In this document: one piece after another, positions 53,649-62,301 of the stretch
Numbering within the stretch: the first letter of the stretch is position 1
How the letters are laid out: each line of letters starts with the position of its first letter
NCBI RefSeq assembly: GCF_000745775.1
Contig: NZ_JQJY01000001.1
Coordinates: forward strand, 620,001-684,000
From: Flavobacterium sp. ASV13
GTDB lineage: Bacteria > Bacteroidota > Bacteroidia > Flavobacteriales > Flavobacteriaceae
Length of the DNA: 64,000 nt
Direction of reading: 5' to 3'
The notes under the pieces: model-generated
Database searches by the model: none
What the model was told of the DNA's origin: nothing
What the model saw: only the letters and a program-made list of their open reading frames with translations
Program-made: the position numbers and the translations under genes

Positions 53649-56060
53649 TTAAAATTTATATGTTACACCAACTCTAAAGTTTGTTGGCGCTTCAGTCTGC
53701 CAATAATAAGCATCAAGCCACTGGTAATAAGAACCGCTATAAAGGTATTTATTCAAGATATTAAATACGTTAGCCGTTACTTTAACTTTACCAGTTTCAT
53801 AAGACAAACCTCCATCTAATTTAAAGTAAGAAGGCAATTTTTGAAGACCTTCACTCCAAGTATCTGTTTGGCGTCCGTCAAGGAAAGTTCCTCCAATAGA
53901 AGCTCCAAAACCTTTTAGTTTTCCGCCCTGAACTGTATAGTTTAACCATGCATTTGCTGTATGTTTAGCATAACCTGGTACGATATCTCCTTTTTCAATT
54001 CCTGTTGCAGCAGAAACTAACGGATCAACTTTATTTACAATAGATTCTGTAAAAGCATAATTTGCGATAAGATTTAAACCATCAAATAGTTTTCCTCTAA
54101 CGTCAAATTCAACACCCTGAGCTCTTTTTTCTCCAAGGACAATTTTATATTGTTCATTTGGTGTATTTCTAGGATCAGCGGTAAGTTCATTTTTTTTCAA
54201 GATATTATAAACAGATGCACTTGTGTTCCAAGAACCGTCAAACCAGTCTTTTTTAATTCCGAATTCAACATTATTTCCTGTAAGCGGCTTAACCTGACCA
54301 TCTCTAACAACTCCTGATTGAGGCGAAAAAGCCTGGTCATATAATCCGTAAAAGGCTGTGCTTTCGTTTAGAGAATAACTAACTCCTACACGAGGTGTAA
54401 TATGACTATCTTCTTGTGGATTATCATAACTGCTAGTTTGATTAATCCATGTATATCTTGCAGCAAGAGTCAATCTTAATTTATTTTGGAAGAAACCAAG
54501 TTCATCCTGAATATAACCAGCCGCATATTCTGAACCGTAAAGTCCGCCAGCTCTTTGGCTTAATGGTGTATCGTGGTCAAAAGCAGGGAAACCATTAGAT
54601 GGCGTTCCGTAATTTGGATTATAAACATTAAATGGATTAGCTGCTGTATCTAAATTATGAGATTGTCCCCAATCTGCCATATAATCTTTACTTCCTAAGT
54701 CTACTCCACTTAATATTTTGTGGCTAACAGATCCTGTGTTAAATTTCCCGTTTACAAATATTTGTCCTAAATACATGTTACTTTCTGCATCCCAAATACC
54801 AACATTTCTAATAATATTTCCTTTTCCAAGAGCATTATCATCAGAACCAACCATGCTTGGCCATGAACTATATCCTTGTTGAATATATTTAAAATAAGAA
54901 GTCTGTGCTGTAAGTTTCCAGTTGTCATCAAACTTATGCTCAAACGTAAAATAACCGCTGTGATCCTGAATATTAGTATCTGGAATTCCCGGTTGTGTCA
55001 TGGTAAATCCAACTGGCAATGTTGCATATCCATCAGATGCAGGTCCAAAAACATAGTACGAACCAACCTCCGTCATGTTTGCATACTGAAAATTGTATTC
55101 AGCAGTAATTTTTGTTTTATCGTCAATTTGATATGAAATTACCGGAGCAATTACATAACGGTTATTATGTTCAAATGCACGGTGCGAACCTTTATTTTGA
55201 GCAGTTCCGTTGAATCTGTAAAGCAATTTTCCTTTTTTATCCAATTTCCCGTCAAGATCAAGGCTAACTCTGTAAAAATCATAGCTTCCGCCAAGTACAG
55301 AAACTTCTCCTTTTGTAATTCCGGTTGGTTTTTTAGTCACCACATTATAAAGTCCGCTTGGGTCACCACTTGAAAGCATGAATCCGGCAGGTCCTTTTAC
55401 AAATTCAATATGATCTACAAAACTCATATCTTCAGTTAATGGTCCCCAGAAAGAAGAAACCACATTAAATCCGTTTCTAAAAGCCTGGATTTGAGAACCA
55501 CGCATTGTAATATTGGTGTACAAATCGCCCCAGTGTTCCAAACGTACCGCTCCACTCACGTTACGGATAACTCCGTCGCTCATACTTGTAATTTGCTGAT
55601 CTTTTAAAGTCTGACCGCTTACAATCTGAACGTTTTGCGGAATTTCTAATACCGGAGTCTGAAGACGCAACGACAATGAAGGTTTATCCTGTTTGTATTT
55701 GTTTTTTGTAATAACAACTTCATCAAGATCTTCCTGACTTTCAGAAAGTGCAAAGTTTTTTGTTGTGACTTGTTTTGCTGTTACAACAATGGTCGCCTCT
55801 TGACCATGAATTCCAACTGAATGAATGCTGATCGTGTAAGAGCCTGGTTTTACATTTCTAATCTCGTACTGCCCATTTTCATTGGTTATAGCACTATATT
55901 TTGTTCCTTTAAGAGCAACAGATACACCTTCCGCCGGAGCATTTCCGCTCAAAGATACTTTTCCTGTTACCCTGCCTGTATTTTGATTTTGCGCCATCAT
56001 AGTTAATGATGTTACGAAAAGCACAAAAAAACAGATTTTTTTAATGGTTAAGCTATTCAT
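53649..56060 (-). CDS. TonB-dependent siderophore receptor
   Basis: An 803-residue outer-membrane receptor. The signal peptide ends near MMAQNQN. A carboxypeptidase-regulatory domain lies at about residues 30-110 (GKVSLSGNAPAEGVSVALKG). The TonB box/plug follows (LETPVLEIPQNVQIVSGQTLKDQQITSMSDGVIRNVSG region, key PQNVQIVSGQTLKDQQ, the hallmark of siderophore receptors). The barrel ends in an aromatic residue (VGVTYKF). A Fur-like box at 56120-56138 suggests repression by iron. The siderophore (hydroxamate or catecholate type) cannot be told. Confidence 0.93.
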   Translation of the reverse strand: MNSLTIKKICFFVLFVTSLTMMAQNQNTGRVTGKVSLSGNAPAEGVSVALKGTKYSAITNENGQYEIRNVKPGSYTISIHSVGIHGQEATIVVTAKQVTTKNFALSESQEDLDEVVITKNKYKQDKPSLSLRLQTPVLEIPQNVQIVSGQTLKDQQITSMSDGVIRNVSGAVRLEHWGDLYTNITMRGSQIQAFRNGFNVVSSFWGPLTEDMSFVDHIEFVKGPAGFMLSSGDPSGLYNVVTKKPTGITKGEVSVLGGSYDFYRVSLDLDGKLDKKGKLLYRFNGTAQNKGSHRAFEHNNRYVIAPVISYQIDDKTKITAEYNFQYANMTEVGSYYVFGPASDGYATLPVGFTMTQPGIPDTNIQDHSGYFTFEHKFDDNWKLTAQTSYFKYIQQGYSSWPSMVGSDDNALGKGNIIRNVGIWDAESNMYLGQIFVNGKFNTGSVSHKILSGVDLGSKDYMADWGQSHNLDTAANPFNVYNPNYGTPSNGFPAFDHDTPLSQRAGGLYGSEYAAGYIQDELGFFQNKLRLTLAARYTWINQTSSYDNPQEDSHITPRVGVSYSLNESTAFYGLYDQAFSPQSGVVRDGQVKPLTGNNVEFGIKKDWFDGSWNTSASVYNILKKNELTADPRNTPNEQYKIVLGEKRAQGVEFDVRGKLFDGLNLIANYAFTESIVNKVDPLVSAATGIEKGDIVPGYAKHTANAWLNYTVQGGKLKGFGASIGGTFLDGRQTDTWSEGLQKLPSYFKLDGGLSYETGKVKVTANVFNILNKYLYSGSYYQWLDAYYWQTEAPTNFRVGVTYKF

Positions 56061-56119
56061 TTTGTCTGGTTTTAAATTTCGTTGGCAAAAGTAGTTTCTA
56101 AAACTTGTTTTTCCTAATT

Positions 56120-56138
56120 ATTTTTAATTATTCTAAAT
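56120..56138. promoter_or_regulatory. Fur-box-like sequence upstream of siderophore receptor
   Basis: ATTTTTAATTATTCTAAAT matches 17 of 19 positions of ATTTAGAATTATTCTAAAT. It lies about 27 bases upstream of the -7-like element of the receptor gene, over the -33 region, which suits iron-dependent repression. Confidence 0.65.
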
Positions 56139-56190
56139 AAGGATAATTGAAAGATGTAAAACCAACGCTTATAACACAATGACTATCAAT

Positions 56191-56221
56191 AAAAAAGCCT
56201 GCTTTAAAATAAAACAGGCTT
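56191..56221 (-). terminator. Minus-strand terminator
   Basis: AAGCCTG (56195-56201) and CAGGCTT (56215-56221) form a 7-bp stem. On the minus strand a T run follows. It could end transcription of the small ORF at 56282-56452. Confidence 0.6.
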
Positions 56222-56281
56222 CATTGAAATTTCTATGATTCTAAATAAGAGTAAAATGATTTTTTAAATAACGTTTTGAAA

Positions 56282-56452
56282 TTAATTTTTGTTCAAAAAA
56301 ATAAAACTCTCTGGATTTGCGACTAATTTATCTCCTTTAAATTCAATTGAAATCATCCCGGCTTTTCTAGGTGAAACGGCGCTTTCATTAAAATAGCCGA
56401 AATGGTTGGTTATAAATCGCAAACAAGCTTTGGAAAAAATTTTCAGAAACAT
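56282..56452 (-). CDS. Small ORF (56 aa), possible small protein or gene remnant
   Basis: A 56-residue ORF from ATG 56450-56452 with GGAGAA just before it and an in-frame stop 12 bases upstream. The C-terminal ~38 residues (GYFNESAVSPRKAGMISIEF...NPESFIFLNKN) look like real protein sequence, more so than the N-terminal part, and could be the tail of a decayed gene. It is followed by a minus-strand terminator at 56191-56221. I do not recognise the family. Confidence 0.35.
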   Translation of the reverse strand: MFLKIFSKACLRFITNHFGYFNESAVSPRKAGMISIEFKGDKLVANPESFIFLNKN

Positions 56453-56499
56453 TTCTCCATGTCACCTTCAGATTAAATTGCGATGAATAAGTAGAATTT

Positions 56500-56566
56500 G
56501 ATAATGTGCCAATTTGATAATTAAGTAATTTATTGATGTTTATAATTTTCTAATTGGCACATTATC
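56500..56566. repeat. Inverted repeat upstream of thiolase gene
   Basis: GATAATGTGCCAATT (56500-56514) and AATTGGCACATTATC (56552-56566) are perfect 15-bp complements. AT-rich words of the AATTATCTAATT kind surround them, similar to 29780-29815. The right arm ends 54 bases before the thiolase start. Confidence 0.65.
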
Positions 56567-56620
56567 TAATTATCACATTTTCCACTTATCTTTAATCTTC
56601 AAAACAAATCTAGTTTTAAG

Positions 56621-57901
56621 ATGAACAATACCTCAACAATTAGAAAAGTCGCGATCGTTGGCTATAACCGAATTCCTTTTGCACGAGCAAATACTGCATA
56701 TTCAAATGTTGGAAATCAGGAAATGATGACCGCAACTTTAAACGGACTTATCGATAAATACAATCTAAAAGGACAATTATTAGGCGAAGTCGCTGGCGGA
56801 GCAGTTATAAAACATTCTTATGATATGAATTTGATTAGAGAATGTGTTATGAAAACATCTCTGGATCCTGCTACTCCAGCCTGCGATTTACAACAGGCCT
56901 GTGATACCGGAATTGAAAGTGCGGTTTATATTGCCAATAAAATTGCACTTGGACAAATTGATTCTGGAATTGCCGGAGGTGTCGATTCAATCAGTGATAT
57001 TCCGATGGCGTTCAGTGAAAAGCTTCGAAAAATTCTATTGGAAGCGCGACAAGCAAAATCTGTGGGCGGAAAAATTAAATCTTTTCTGAAAATTCGTCCG
57101 AAAGATTTATCACCATTAGTTCCTCGAAACGAAGAATCTCAAACTGGACTTTCGATGGGCGGACATACCGAAATTACTGCCAAATATTATAAAATTTCAA
57201 GAGAAGATCAGGATCAATTTGCCCTAAATAGCCATTTGAAAATGGCAAAAGCGTATGACGAAGGTTTTTTTGATGATATGATTACGCCTTTTAATGGTCT
57301 TGAAAAAGACAACAATTTAAGAAAAGACAGTACAATTGAAAAATTGAGAAGCCTGAAACCCGCATTTGACAAAATAAACGGAACATTGACAGCTGGAAAT
57401 TCAACTCCATTGACAGACGGAGCTTCTTGCATTCTTTTAGCCAGCGAAGAATGGGCAAAAGAACAAGGTCTTCCAATTTTGGCTTACATCACTTTCGCAG
57501 AAATTGCAGCAATCGAATATGTCAAAAATCAGCAAAATCTTTTATTGGCACCATTATTTGCCGCTTCAAGAATGCTGGAAAAAGCAGGATTAAATCTTCA
57601 GGATTTTGATTATTATGAAATACATGAAGCTTTTGCTGCGCAAACTTTGGCAACTTTAAAAATTTGGGAAAGCCCAGAATTAAGCACCGAAATTGGTTTA
57701 AAGAAAACACTTGGAGCAATCGACAGAGAAAAACTGAATGTAAAAGGAAGCAGTCTCGCAGCTGCACATCCTTTTGCAGCAACCGGAGGCCGAATTATTG
57801 GTGTAATGGCTAAATTATTGAACGAAAAAGGATCAGGAAAAGGTTTTGTATCGATTTGCGCTGCTGGCGGACAAGGCGTTACAATGATTATTGAGAAATA
57901 A
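56621..57901 (+). CDS. Acetyl-CoA C-acyltransferase, FadI-type thiolase
   Basis: A 426-residue thiolase. The nucleophilic Cys94 lies in CDLQQACDTGIES. The other catalytic residues are His in HEAFAAQ and Cys in CAAGGQG near the C-terminus. The length and the insertion around residues 130-180 fit FadI/trifunctional-beta-type degradative thiolases rather than biosynthetic ones. It cleaves 3-ketoacyl-CoA in fatty-acid oxidation. No other beta-oxidation gene is next to it, so it is a stand-alone copy. Confidence 0.9.
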   Translation: MNNTSTIRKVAIVGYNRIPFARANTAYSNVGNQEMMTATLNGLIDKYNLKGQLLGEVAGGAVIKHSYDMNLIRECVMKTSLDPATPACDLQQACDTGIESAVYIANKIALGQIDSGIAGGVDSISDIPMAFSEKLRKILLEARQAKSVGGKIKSFLKIRPKDLSPLVPRNEESQTGLSMGGHTEITAKYYKISREDQDQFALNSHLKMAKAYDEGFFDDMITPFNGLEKDNNLRKDSTIEKLRSLKPAFDKINGTLTAGNSTPLTDGASCILLASEEWAKEQGLPILAYITFAEIAAIEYVKNQQNLLLAPLFAASRMLEKAGLNLQDFDYYEIHEAFAAQTLATLKIWESPELSTEIGLKKTLGAIDREKLNVKGSSLAAAHPFAATGGRIIGVMAKLLNEKGSGKGFVSICAAGGQGVTMIIEK

Positions 57902-57932
57902 TATTTAAGACATTCTTGAGTTTCACTATAAA

Positions 57933-57981
57933 AATCTGCTAAATCTGCGGGAGTAATTTTTTCACGCAGATTTAGCAGATT
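57933..57981. repeat. 17-bp inverted repeat between convergent genes
   Basis: AATCTGCTAAATCTGCG (57933-57949) and CGCAGATTTAGCAGATT (57965-57981) are perfect complements with a 15-base loop containing a T run. It probably doubles as a bidirectional terminator for the thiolase and azoreductase genes. AGATT words also occur at 53503-53527. Confidence 0.75.
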
Positions 57982-58003
57982 GGCAGATTTCTTTTTTGAT
58001 TTT

Positions 58004-58615
58004 TTAAAAAGCAAATTCTTCAACAGAAGATATCGCTTTTGGTAAAGCATTTTCAGCAAAATCAGGAATTGCAGTTCCTTCAACACGGAAAGTCGTAACA
58101 TCAGTCATGCCTAAAAAACCAAATACGGTGCGCAAATACGATTCTGAGAAATCATAACTTTTATATGGTCCTTCAGAAAATATAGCTCCAGAAGCAATAG
58201 ATAAATATACTTTTTTATCTGTAACCAATCCTTTTGGACCTTCGGCACTATAACTAAAAGTTTTTCCTGCTCTGGCAATTTGGTCAATCCATCCTTTTAA
58301 AACCGCTGGAATTCCAAAATTGTACAAAGGCACTCCAATTACAATAACATCTGATTCTAATAACGTTTTTATTGCCGCATCAGAATATTTCAATGCCTCG
58401 GTTTGTTCTGGCGAATGTGCATCTTCAGGCGTATAAACGGCATTAATATGCGAACCCGTCAAATAAGGTAAAGGTGTTTTAGTAAGATCCAGTGTCTGAA
58501 CTTCAGTTTCAGGATTTGATGCAGTTAATTTTTCAATAACCGCATTAGATAATTGATTACTAAACGAAGTATCTCCGTTGGTACTAGTAATTATTCGTAG
58601 AATTTTTTGGCTCAT
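58004..58615 (-). CDS. azoR: FMN-dependent NADH-azoreductase
   Basis: A 203-residue flavodoxin-fold reductase. The FMN phosphate loop is TSTNGDTSFSNQLSN near the N-terminus, and the AzoR/NQO marker VPLYNFGIPAVLKGWIDQIARAGKTFSYS is around residues 95-122. It reduces quinones and azo compounds by two-electron transfer from NAD(P)H in the cytoplasm. It is divergent from an HxlR gene, the usual arrangement for electrophile-inducible azoreductases (compare YodB-controlled azoR1 of Bacillus). A -7-like TAAGTTTG lies on the minus strand at 58641-58648. Confidence 0.92.
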   Translation of the reverse strand: MSQKILRIITSTNGDTSFSNQLSNAVIEKLTASNPETEVQTLDLTKTPLPYLTGSHINAVYTPEDAHSPEQTEALKYSDAAIKTLLESDVIVIGVPLYNFGIPAVLKGWIDQIARAGKTFSYSAEGPKGLVTDKKVYLSIASGAIFSEGPYKSYDFSESYLRTVFGFLGMTDVTTFRVEGTAIPDFAENALPKAISSVEEFAF

Positions 58616-58626
58616 AATTTATATTG

Positions 58627-58658
58627 TTTGTTTTACAATACAAACTTATCTACATTTG
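58627..58658 (+). promoter_or_regulatory. Promoter of third HxlR gene
   Basis: TTTG (58627-58630) and TACATTTG (58651-58658) are 20 bases apart. The double palindrome at 58675-58710 follows directly, in the expected 5' untranslated region. Confidence 0.65.
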
Positions 58659-58674
58659 CTATACATTTTATAGT

Positions 58675-58710
58675 ACTATCCTCGAGGATAGCGCTATCAT
58701 TGAGGATAGT
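58675..58710. promoter_or_regulatory. Double palindrome, candidate HxlR operator
   Basis: Two 16-bp units, CTATCCTCGAGGATAG (58676-58691, perfect palindrome) and CTATCATTGAGGATAG (58694-58709, imperfect), are separated by CG. The whole 36 bases is also palindromic except at four positions. It lies between the divergent azoreductase and HxlR genes, 12 bases before the HxlR start codon. Confidence 0.7.
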
Positions 58711-58722
58711 AAAGCAATACGT

Positions 58723-59094
58723 ATGAAAACAAAAGCCGAAATAACAAAAGAAATGGGCTGTGAGCCGGAAGGATGTCTGGCAGCATTATTACCAGTAAGA
58801 GATGCATTAGAAGTTTTAAGCGGCAGATGGAAATTGCCAATTTTAATTGCATTATCAAACAGACCAAAACGATTCAAAGAGATTTCTAAAGATATAAATG
58901 GAATTACAGATAAAATGCTTTCTAAAGAGCTGAAAGATTTAGAAATGAACAAACTAGTTACCAGAACGGTTTATGATACTTTTCCGCCAACCGTTGAATA
59001 CGCAAGAACAGAACATAGCCATACTTTGTATAATGTCATTGGAGCATTAAATGAATGGGGAACTTTACATCGAAAAGAAATTATTGGCAAATAA
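58723..59094 (+). CDS. HxlR-type winged-helix regulator (third of three)
   Basis: A 123-residue HxlR regulator from ATG 58723; the frame is open upstream to 58624 but that stretch contains the operator. Cys13 and Cys18 (MGCEPEGCLAALL) precede the GRWKLPILIALSNRPKRFKE core and the DKMLSKELKDLEMNKLV recognition region. Two N-terminal Cys residues could sense quinones or diamide by thiol modification, as in YodB. The divergent azoreductase is the probable target and the double palindrome between them the probable binding site. Confidence 0.9.
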   Translation: MKTKAEITKEMGCEPEGCLAALLPVRDALEVLSGRWKLPILIALSNRPKRFKEISKDINGITDKMLSKELKDLEMNKLVTRTVYDTFPPTVEYARTEHSHTLYNVIGALNEWGTLHRKEIIGK

Positions 59095-59130
59095 GTAATT
59101 GTTAGATAAGTAATTAAGAGGAAAAAGATT

Positions 59131-59150
59131 AAATTTGGTTACCCAAATTT
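59131..59150. repeat. 20-bp palindrome upstream of PQQ-type dehydrogenase gene
   Basis: AAATTTGGTTACCCAAATTT has 8-bp perfect arms with a 4-base centre. It begins within a -7-like TAAATTTG (59130-59137) and ends 20 bases before the start codon. It could be an operator; no regulator is identified. Confidence 0.45.
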
Positions 59151-59170
59151 ATTAATCCTATTAAATACTT

Positions 59171-62092
59171 ATGAAAAAAAACTTACAGGTCCGAATTAAA
59201 AAAAGGCGACAATTACTGCATTTATTTTGTGTTTTCATTTTATTGATGACCTCAAAATCCTACAGTCAGTACATTACACAAAATCTTGCTCCCACAGCAG
59301 TTATCAAAGAAGGGCTTTCGCTGGAACAATCTCTTGACGGAAGAATTTTCATCGCAGAAAGAGGCGGTATTGTAAAAGTTTTTCAGAACAATGCTGTTTC
59401 TACCGTTTTTACTGTAAATACCGTTACAGACAATGAACAAGGTCTACTTGGTTTGACTTTGCATCCAGATTTCGCCACAAACGGTTATATTTATGTTTTT
59501 TATTCAATCAACGACGGAACAGTAATCAGACATCGTATTGAAAGAATTAAAATCGATAATGCCAATCAGGTAGTCAACAGACAGGAAATTTTACTTTTAG
59601 AACCTATTGGCGGTGGTTTTCATAACGGAGGTGATTTAAAATTCTTTAACGGTTTTCTTTATGTAACTGTTGGTGACAGCCAGCAGAATACCAATTCTCA
59701 GGATTTGGACACATACAAAGGAAAAATCCTCAGACTTACAGAAAATGGACAGCCTGCACCAGGAAATCCATTTTACGGAAGCGGTTCTTTACAAAGACAA
59801 AGTATCTGGGTATATGGTTTTAGAAATCCGTGGAGGCTGGTTCCGAACATAAAAGCCAATAAATTATTTGTTTTGGACGTGGGAACTTCTTGGGAAGAAA
59901 TAAACGAAATCAGCAATCCGGCTATTCGTAATTATGCCTGGGGACATCCACAAGGAGGTGACGGAAAGCAGACAGAAACCAATTTATTTACCAATCCGAT
60001 ATTTACCTACGGAACAGGAACTATTGGTAATGCGCTGACCAATGGTGTATTATATAATCCGGATACGCCACGTTATCCTAATCTTGAAGGCAAATTTATT
60101 ATCAAGGATTTTGTTCGAAATGCCATACGCTCTTTTGACCCAAATATTGCTGATCCTGTTTCTACTGAATTTTATTCGGCTCCACAACAGCAGGCTCTCG
60201 GAATGATGCTGGGCAATGACGGCTATATTTATTATTGCGTATACGGAAACAATGGTGCGCTTATCAAACTTGATTATATTGCAACTGCTGCTCCTACTAT
60301 TGTAAATCATCCACTTTCTCAATCCATAATGGAAACAAAACCTGTAACATTTACAGTTTCGGCCAGTGGTGTTGGACTTACTTATCAATGGCAGTATAAC
60401 AATGCGAATATTAACGGTGCAACTGCCACTAGTTATACAATTCCAAATGTGACCGCTGCAAATGCAGGAAATTATCGAGTTATTGTCACAAATACAGCCG
60501 GAAATGTAACCAGCAATAATGCAGTTTTGACAGTAACACCTTTTACAAATGCACCAACAGTTTCTATAGTTTCTCCTTTGCCTTCTTTAAAATGGAATGC
60601 TGAAGATATTGTCCATTTTGAAGCAACGGCATCAGATATTGAAGACGGCACATTACCTGCAAGCGCTTTTTCATGGAGTATAGATCTTTTTCATGAAGAT
60701 ATTCCGGGAGCCGGACATTCGCACCCAGGCGCAAGTCCACAAGGCGTAAAATCAGGAAATTTTACAGCATCAAATCAAGGCGAAAAGACACCAAATGTAT
60801 GGTATCGTTTTACGGTAAAAGTAACAGATAGCAATGGTTTAACAGCTACGGCTTTTGTTGATATCAAACCTAATCTGGTTGATGTTACAGCAGCTTCTTC
60901 GCCTGTACCACTTAATTTAGAATTTAATCAAAAAACAGTTACAGCGCCTTCAACAAAACAAGTTGTGGCAAACGCGACTTTACAGACTTTAAATGCGCCA
61001 ACTCCGCAATATGTTGGAAATATTCGTTATGACTTTGATCACTGGAGTCAGGGCGGAACAGCCAATCAAACTTTTAAAGCTCCGGCAACAGGGACAATTA
61101 CTTATACCGCTTTTTATACAGCAACTACGCTTCAAAATGCACCTTATCAGGGAGTAGTGGCTCAGATTCCTGGAATTATTGAAGCCGAAAATTATGATGT
61201 CGGTCCCGGTGCTTTTCTGGATAAAAATAGCGGTGGTGATACTGCATACAGAGCTGGCGACGGCGTTGGAACAGAAGTTTGTAATGAGGGCGGATTTAAT
61301 CTGTCTTACGTAGCAAAAGATGAATGGCTGAAATATACCGCAAGAGTAAACACTACTGGAACTTATACTATTAATTTAAGAATCGCAACACCATACAATA
61401 CCCGAAAATTACATTTGGAAGTTGATGGCGCAAATGTAACGGGTGTTGTGAACATTCCAAATACTGGAGGTTTTCAGGCTTGGCAGACTGTCGCTATTCC
61501 AAATATTACGTTAACGCAGGGCGATCACGTTATTACTTTGTATTTTGATGAAAACGACATCAACGTCAATAAAATGGAATTTATTCTCACAGCTGGCACT
61601 GCAGCTCCTGTTGCCGATTTTGAGTTTACACCTCAAATGGGTTGTACAAATACTGCTGTCACTTTTACTTCTGTTTCTGTCGGTACTGTAGACACTTATA
61701 CTTGGAATTTTGGCGTAAATGCACAGCCGGCGACAGCAACAGGAATTGGTCCGCATTCTGTTATTTACAGTACAGAAGGCGATAAAGAAGTTTCTTTGAC
61801 TGTAACTAATTCTGGCGGAAGCAATACTAAAGATATTTCCTATATGGTTCATGATTGCCATCTTGGCGTAGAAAATCCGGATGAAGCATCCAATAAAATC
61901 ATCGTTTTTCCAAATCCGTCTAAAGGAATTTTCCATTTATCTAAAGAAGTGGAATGGACGGTATTTTCTGCTTTGGGAACTAAAATCAAACAAGGCAAAG
62001 GAAATCTGATTTCGATCTCTGAACATGCTGCAGGAATTTATTTCATCAAAACAAATGAAACCAGCAAAGCGATACCAATCGGCAAGCAATAA
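59171..62092 (+). CDS. T9SS-secreted PQQ-type sugar dehydrogenase (GSDH) with CBM6, PKD and sorting domain
   Basis: A 973-residue multidomain protein. After a signal peptide comes a six-bladed propeller of the soluble glucose/aldose dehydrogenase family (about residues 40-370; LLGLTLHPDFATNGYIYVFYS, VYGFRNPWRL). Ig-like domains follow (about 375-460 and 465-570), then a CBM6 (about 690-810; IIEAENYD), a PKD domain (about 815-900) and a T9SS type A sorting domain (about 905-973; VFPNPSKGIFHLSKE). It is likely anchored or released at the cell surface and oxidises sugars. PQQ must come from elsewhere, since no pqq genes are present here. Confidence 0.88.
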   Translation: MKKNLQVRIKKRRQLLHLFCVFILLMTSKSYSQYITQNLAPTAVIKEGLSLEQSLDGRIFIAERGGIVKVFQNNAVSTVFTVNTVTDNEQGLLGLTLHPDFATNGYIYVFYSINDGTVIRHRIERIKIDNANQVVNRQEILLLEPIGGGFHNGGDLKFFNGFLYVTVGDSQQNTNSQDLDTYKGKILRLTENGQPAPGNPFYGSGSLQRQSIWVYGFRNPWRLVPNIKANKLFVLDVGTSWEEINEISNPAIRNYAWGHPQGGDGKQTETNLFTNPIFTYGTGTIGNALTNGVLYNPDTPRYPNLEGKFIIKDFVRNAIRSFDPNIADPVSTEFYSAPQQQALGMMLGNDGYIYYCVYGNNGALIKLDYIATAAPTIVNHPLSQSIMETKPVTFTVSASGVGLTYQWQYNNANINGATATSYTIPNVTAANAGNYRVIVTNTAGNVTSNNAVLTVTPFTNAPTVSIVSPLPSLKWNAEDIVHFEATASDIEDGTLPASAFSWSIDLFHEDIPGAGHSHPGASPQGVKSGNFTASNQGEKTPNVWYRFTVKVTDSNGLTATAFVDIKPNLVDVTAASSPVPLNLEFNQKTVTAPSTKQVVANATLQTLNAPTPQYVGNIRYDFDHWSQGGTANQTFKAPATGTITYTAFYTATTLQNAPYQGVVAQIPGIIEAENYDVGPGAFLDKNSGGDTAYRAGDGVGTEVCNEGGFNLSYVAKDEWLKYTARVNTTGTYTINLRIATPYNTRKLHLEVDGANVTGVVNIPNTGGFQAWQTVAIPNITLTQGDHVITLYFDENDINVNKMEFILTAGTAAPVADFEFTPQMGCTNTAVTFTSVSVGTVDTYTWNFGVNAQPATATGIGPHSVIYSTEGDKEVSLTVTNSGGSNTKDISYMVHDCHLGVENPDEASNKIIVFPNPSKGIFHLSKEVEWTVFSALGTKIKQGKGNLISISEHAAGIYFIKTNETSKAIPIGKQ

Positions 62093-62301
62093 ATTTTAGA
62101 AAACAATTATAAAACCCGCATAACCAAAAAAGAATGGTTTTGCAGGTTTGTTTTTTTGTTTCAATCATAAAAAACACTTTATAAAATGAAGTTTAAATTT
62201 TGACAAATTATTCGTAATTAAATAATTTATAGTAAATTAGAGTGCCCTTACAATTTCGATTTCTTAAAATTTTGTCTCAACTATTTTAAACAGCTGAAAG
62301 A

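Larger units (their letters stand above)
56061..56281. other. Siderophore receptor promoter region
   Basis: It contains a minus-strand -7-like TACTTTTG (56086-56093), the Fur-like box (56120-56138), a minus-strand terminator (56191-56221) and a Fur half-site (ATTCTAAATAAGAG near 56238). No gene was seen. Confidence 0.5.

Noticed and set aside
57613..58101. 162-residue minus-strand frame overlapping the thiolase 3' end and the azoreductase gene
   Set aside because: It crosses two well-supported genes and a hairpin spacer. Its composition (Leu/Lys runs, low complexity) is that of an antisense shadow.
61511..61936. 141-residue minus-strand frame inside the sugar dehydrogenase gene
   Set aside because: Antisense to the CBM6/PKD region, Cys/Arg/Ser-rich and not protein-like.
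62093..62301. Spacer before sdhA searched for an sdhC gene
   Set aside because: Too short for a cytochrome b subunit (about 220 codons) and without hydrophobic frames.
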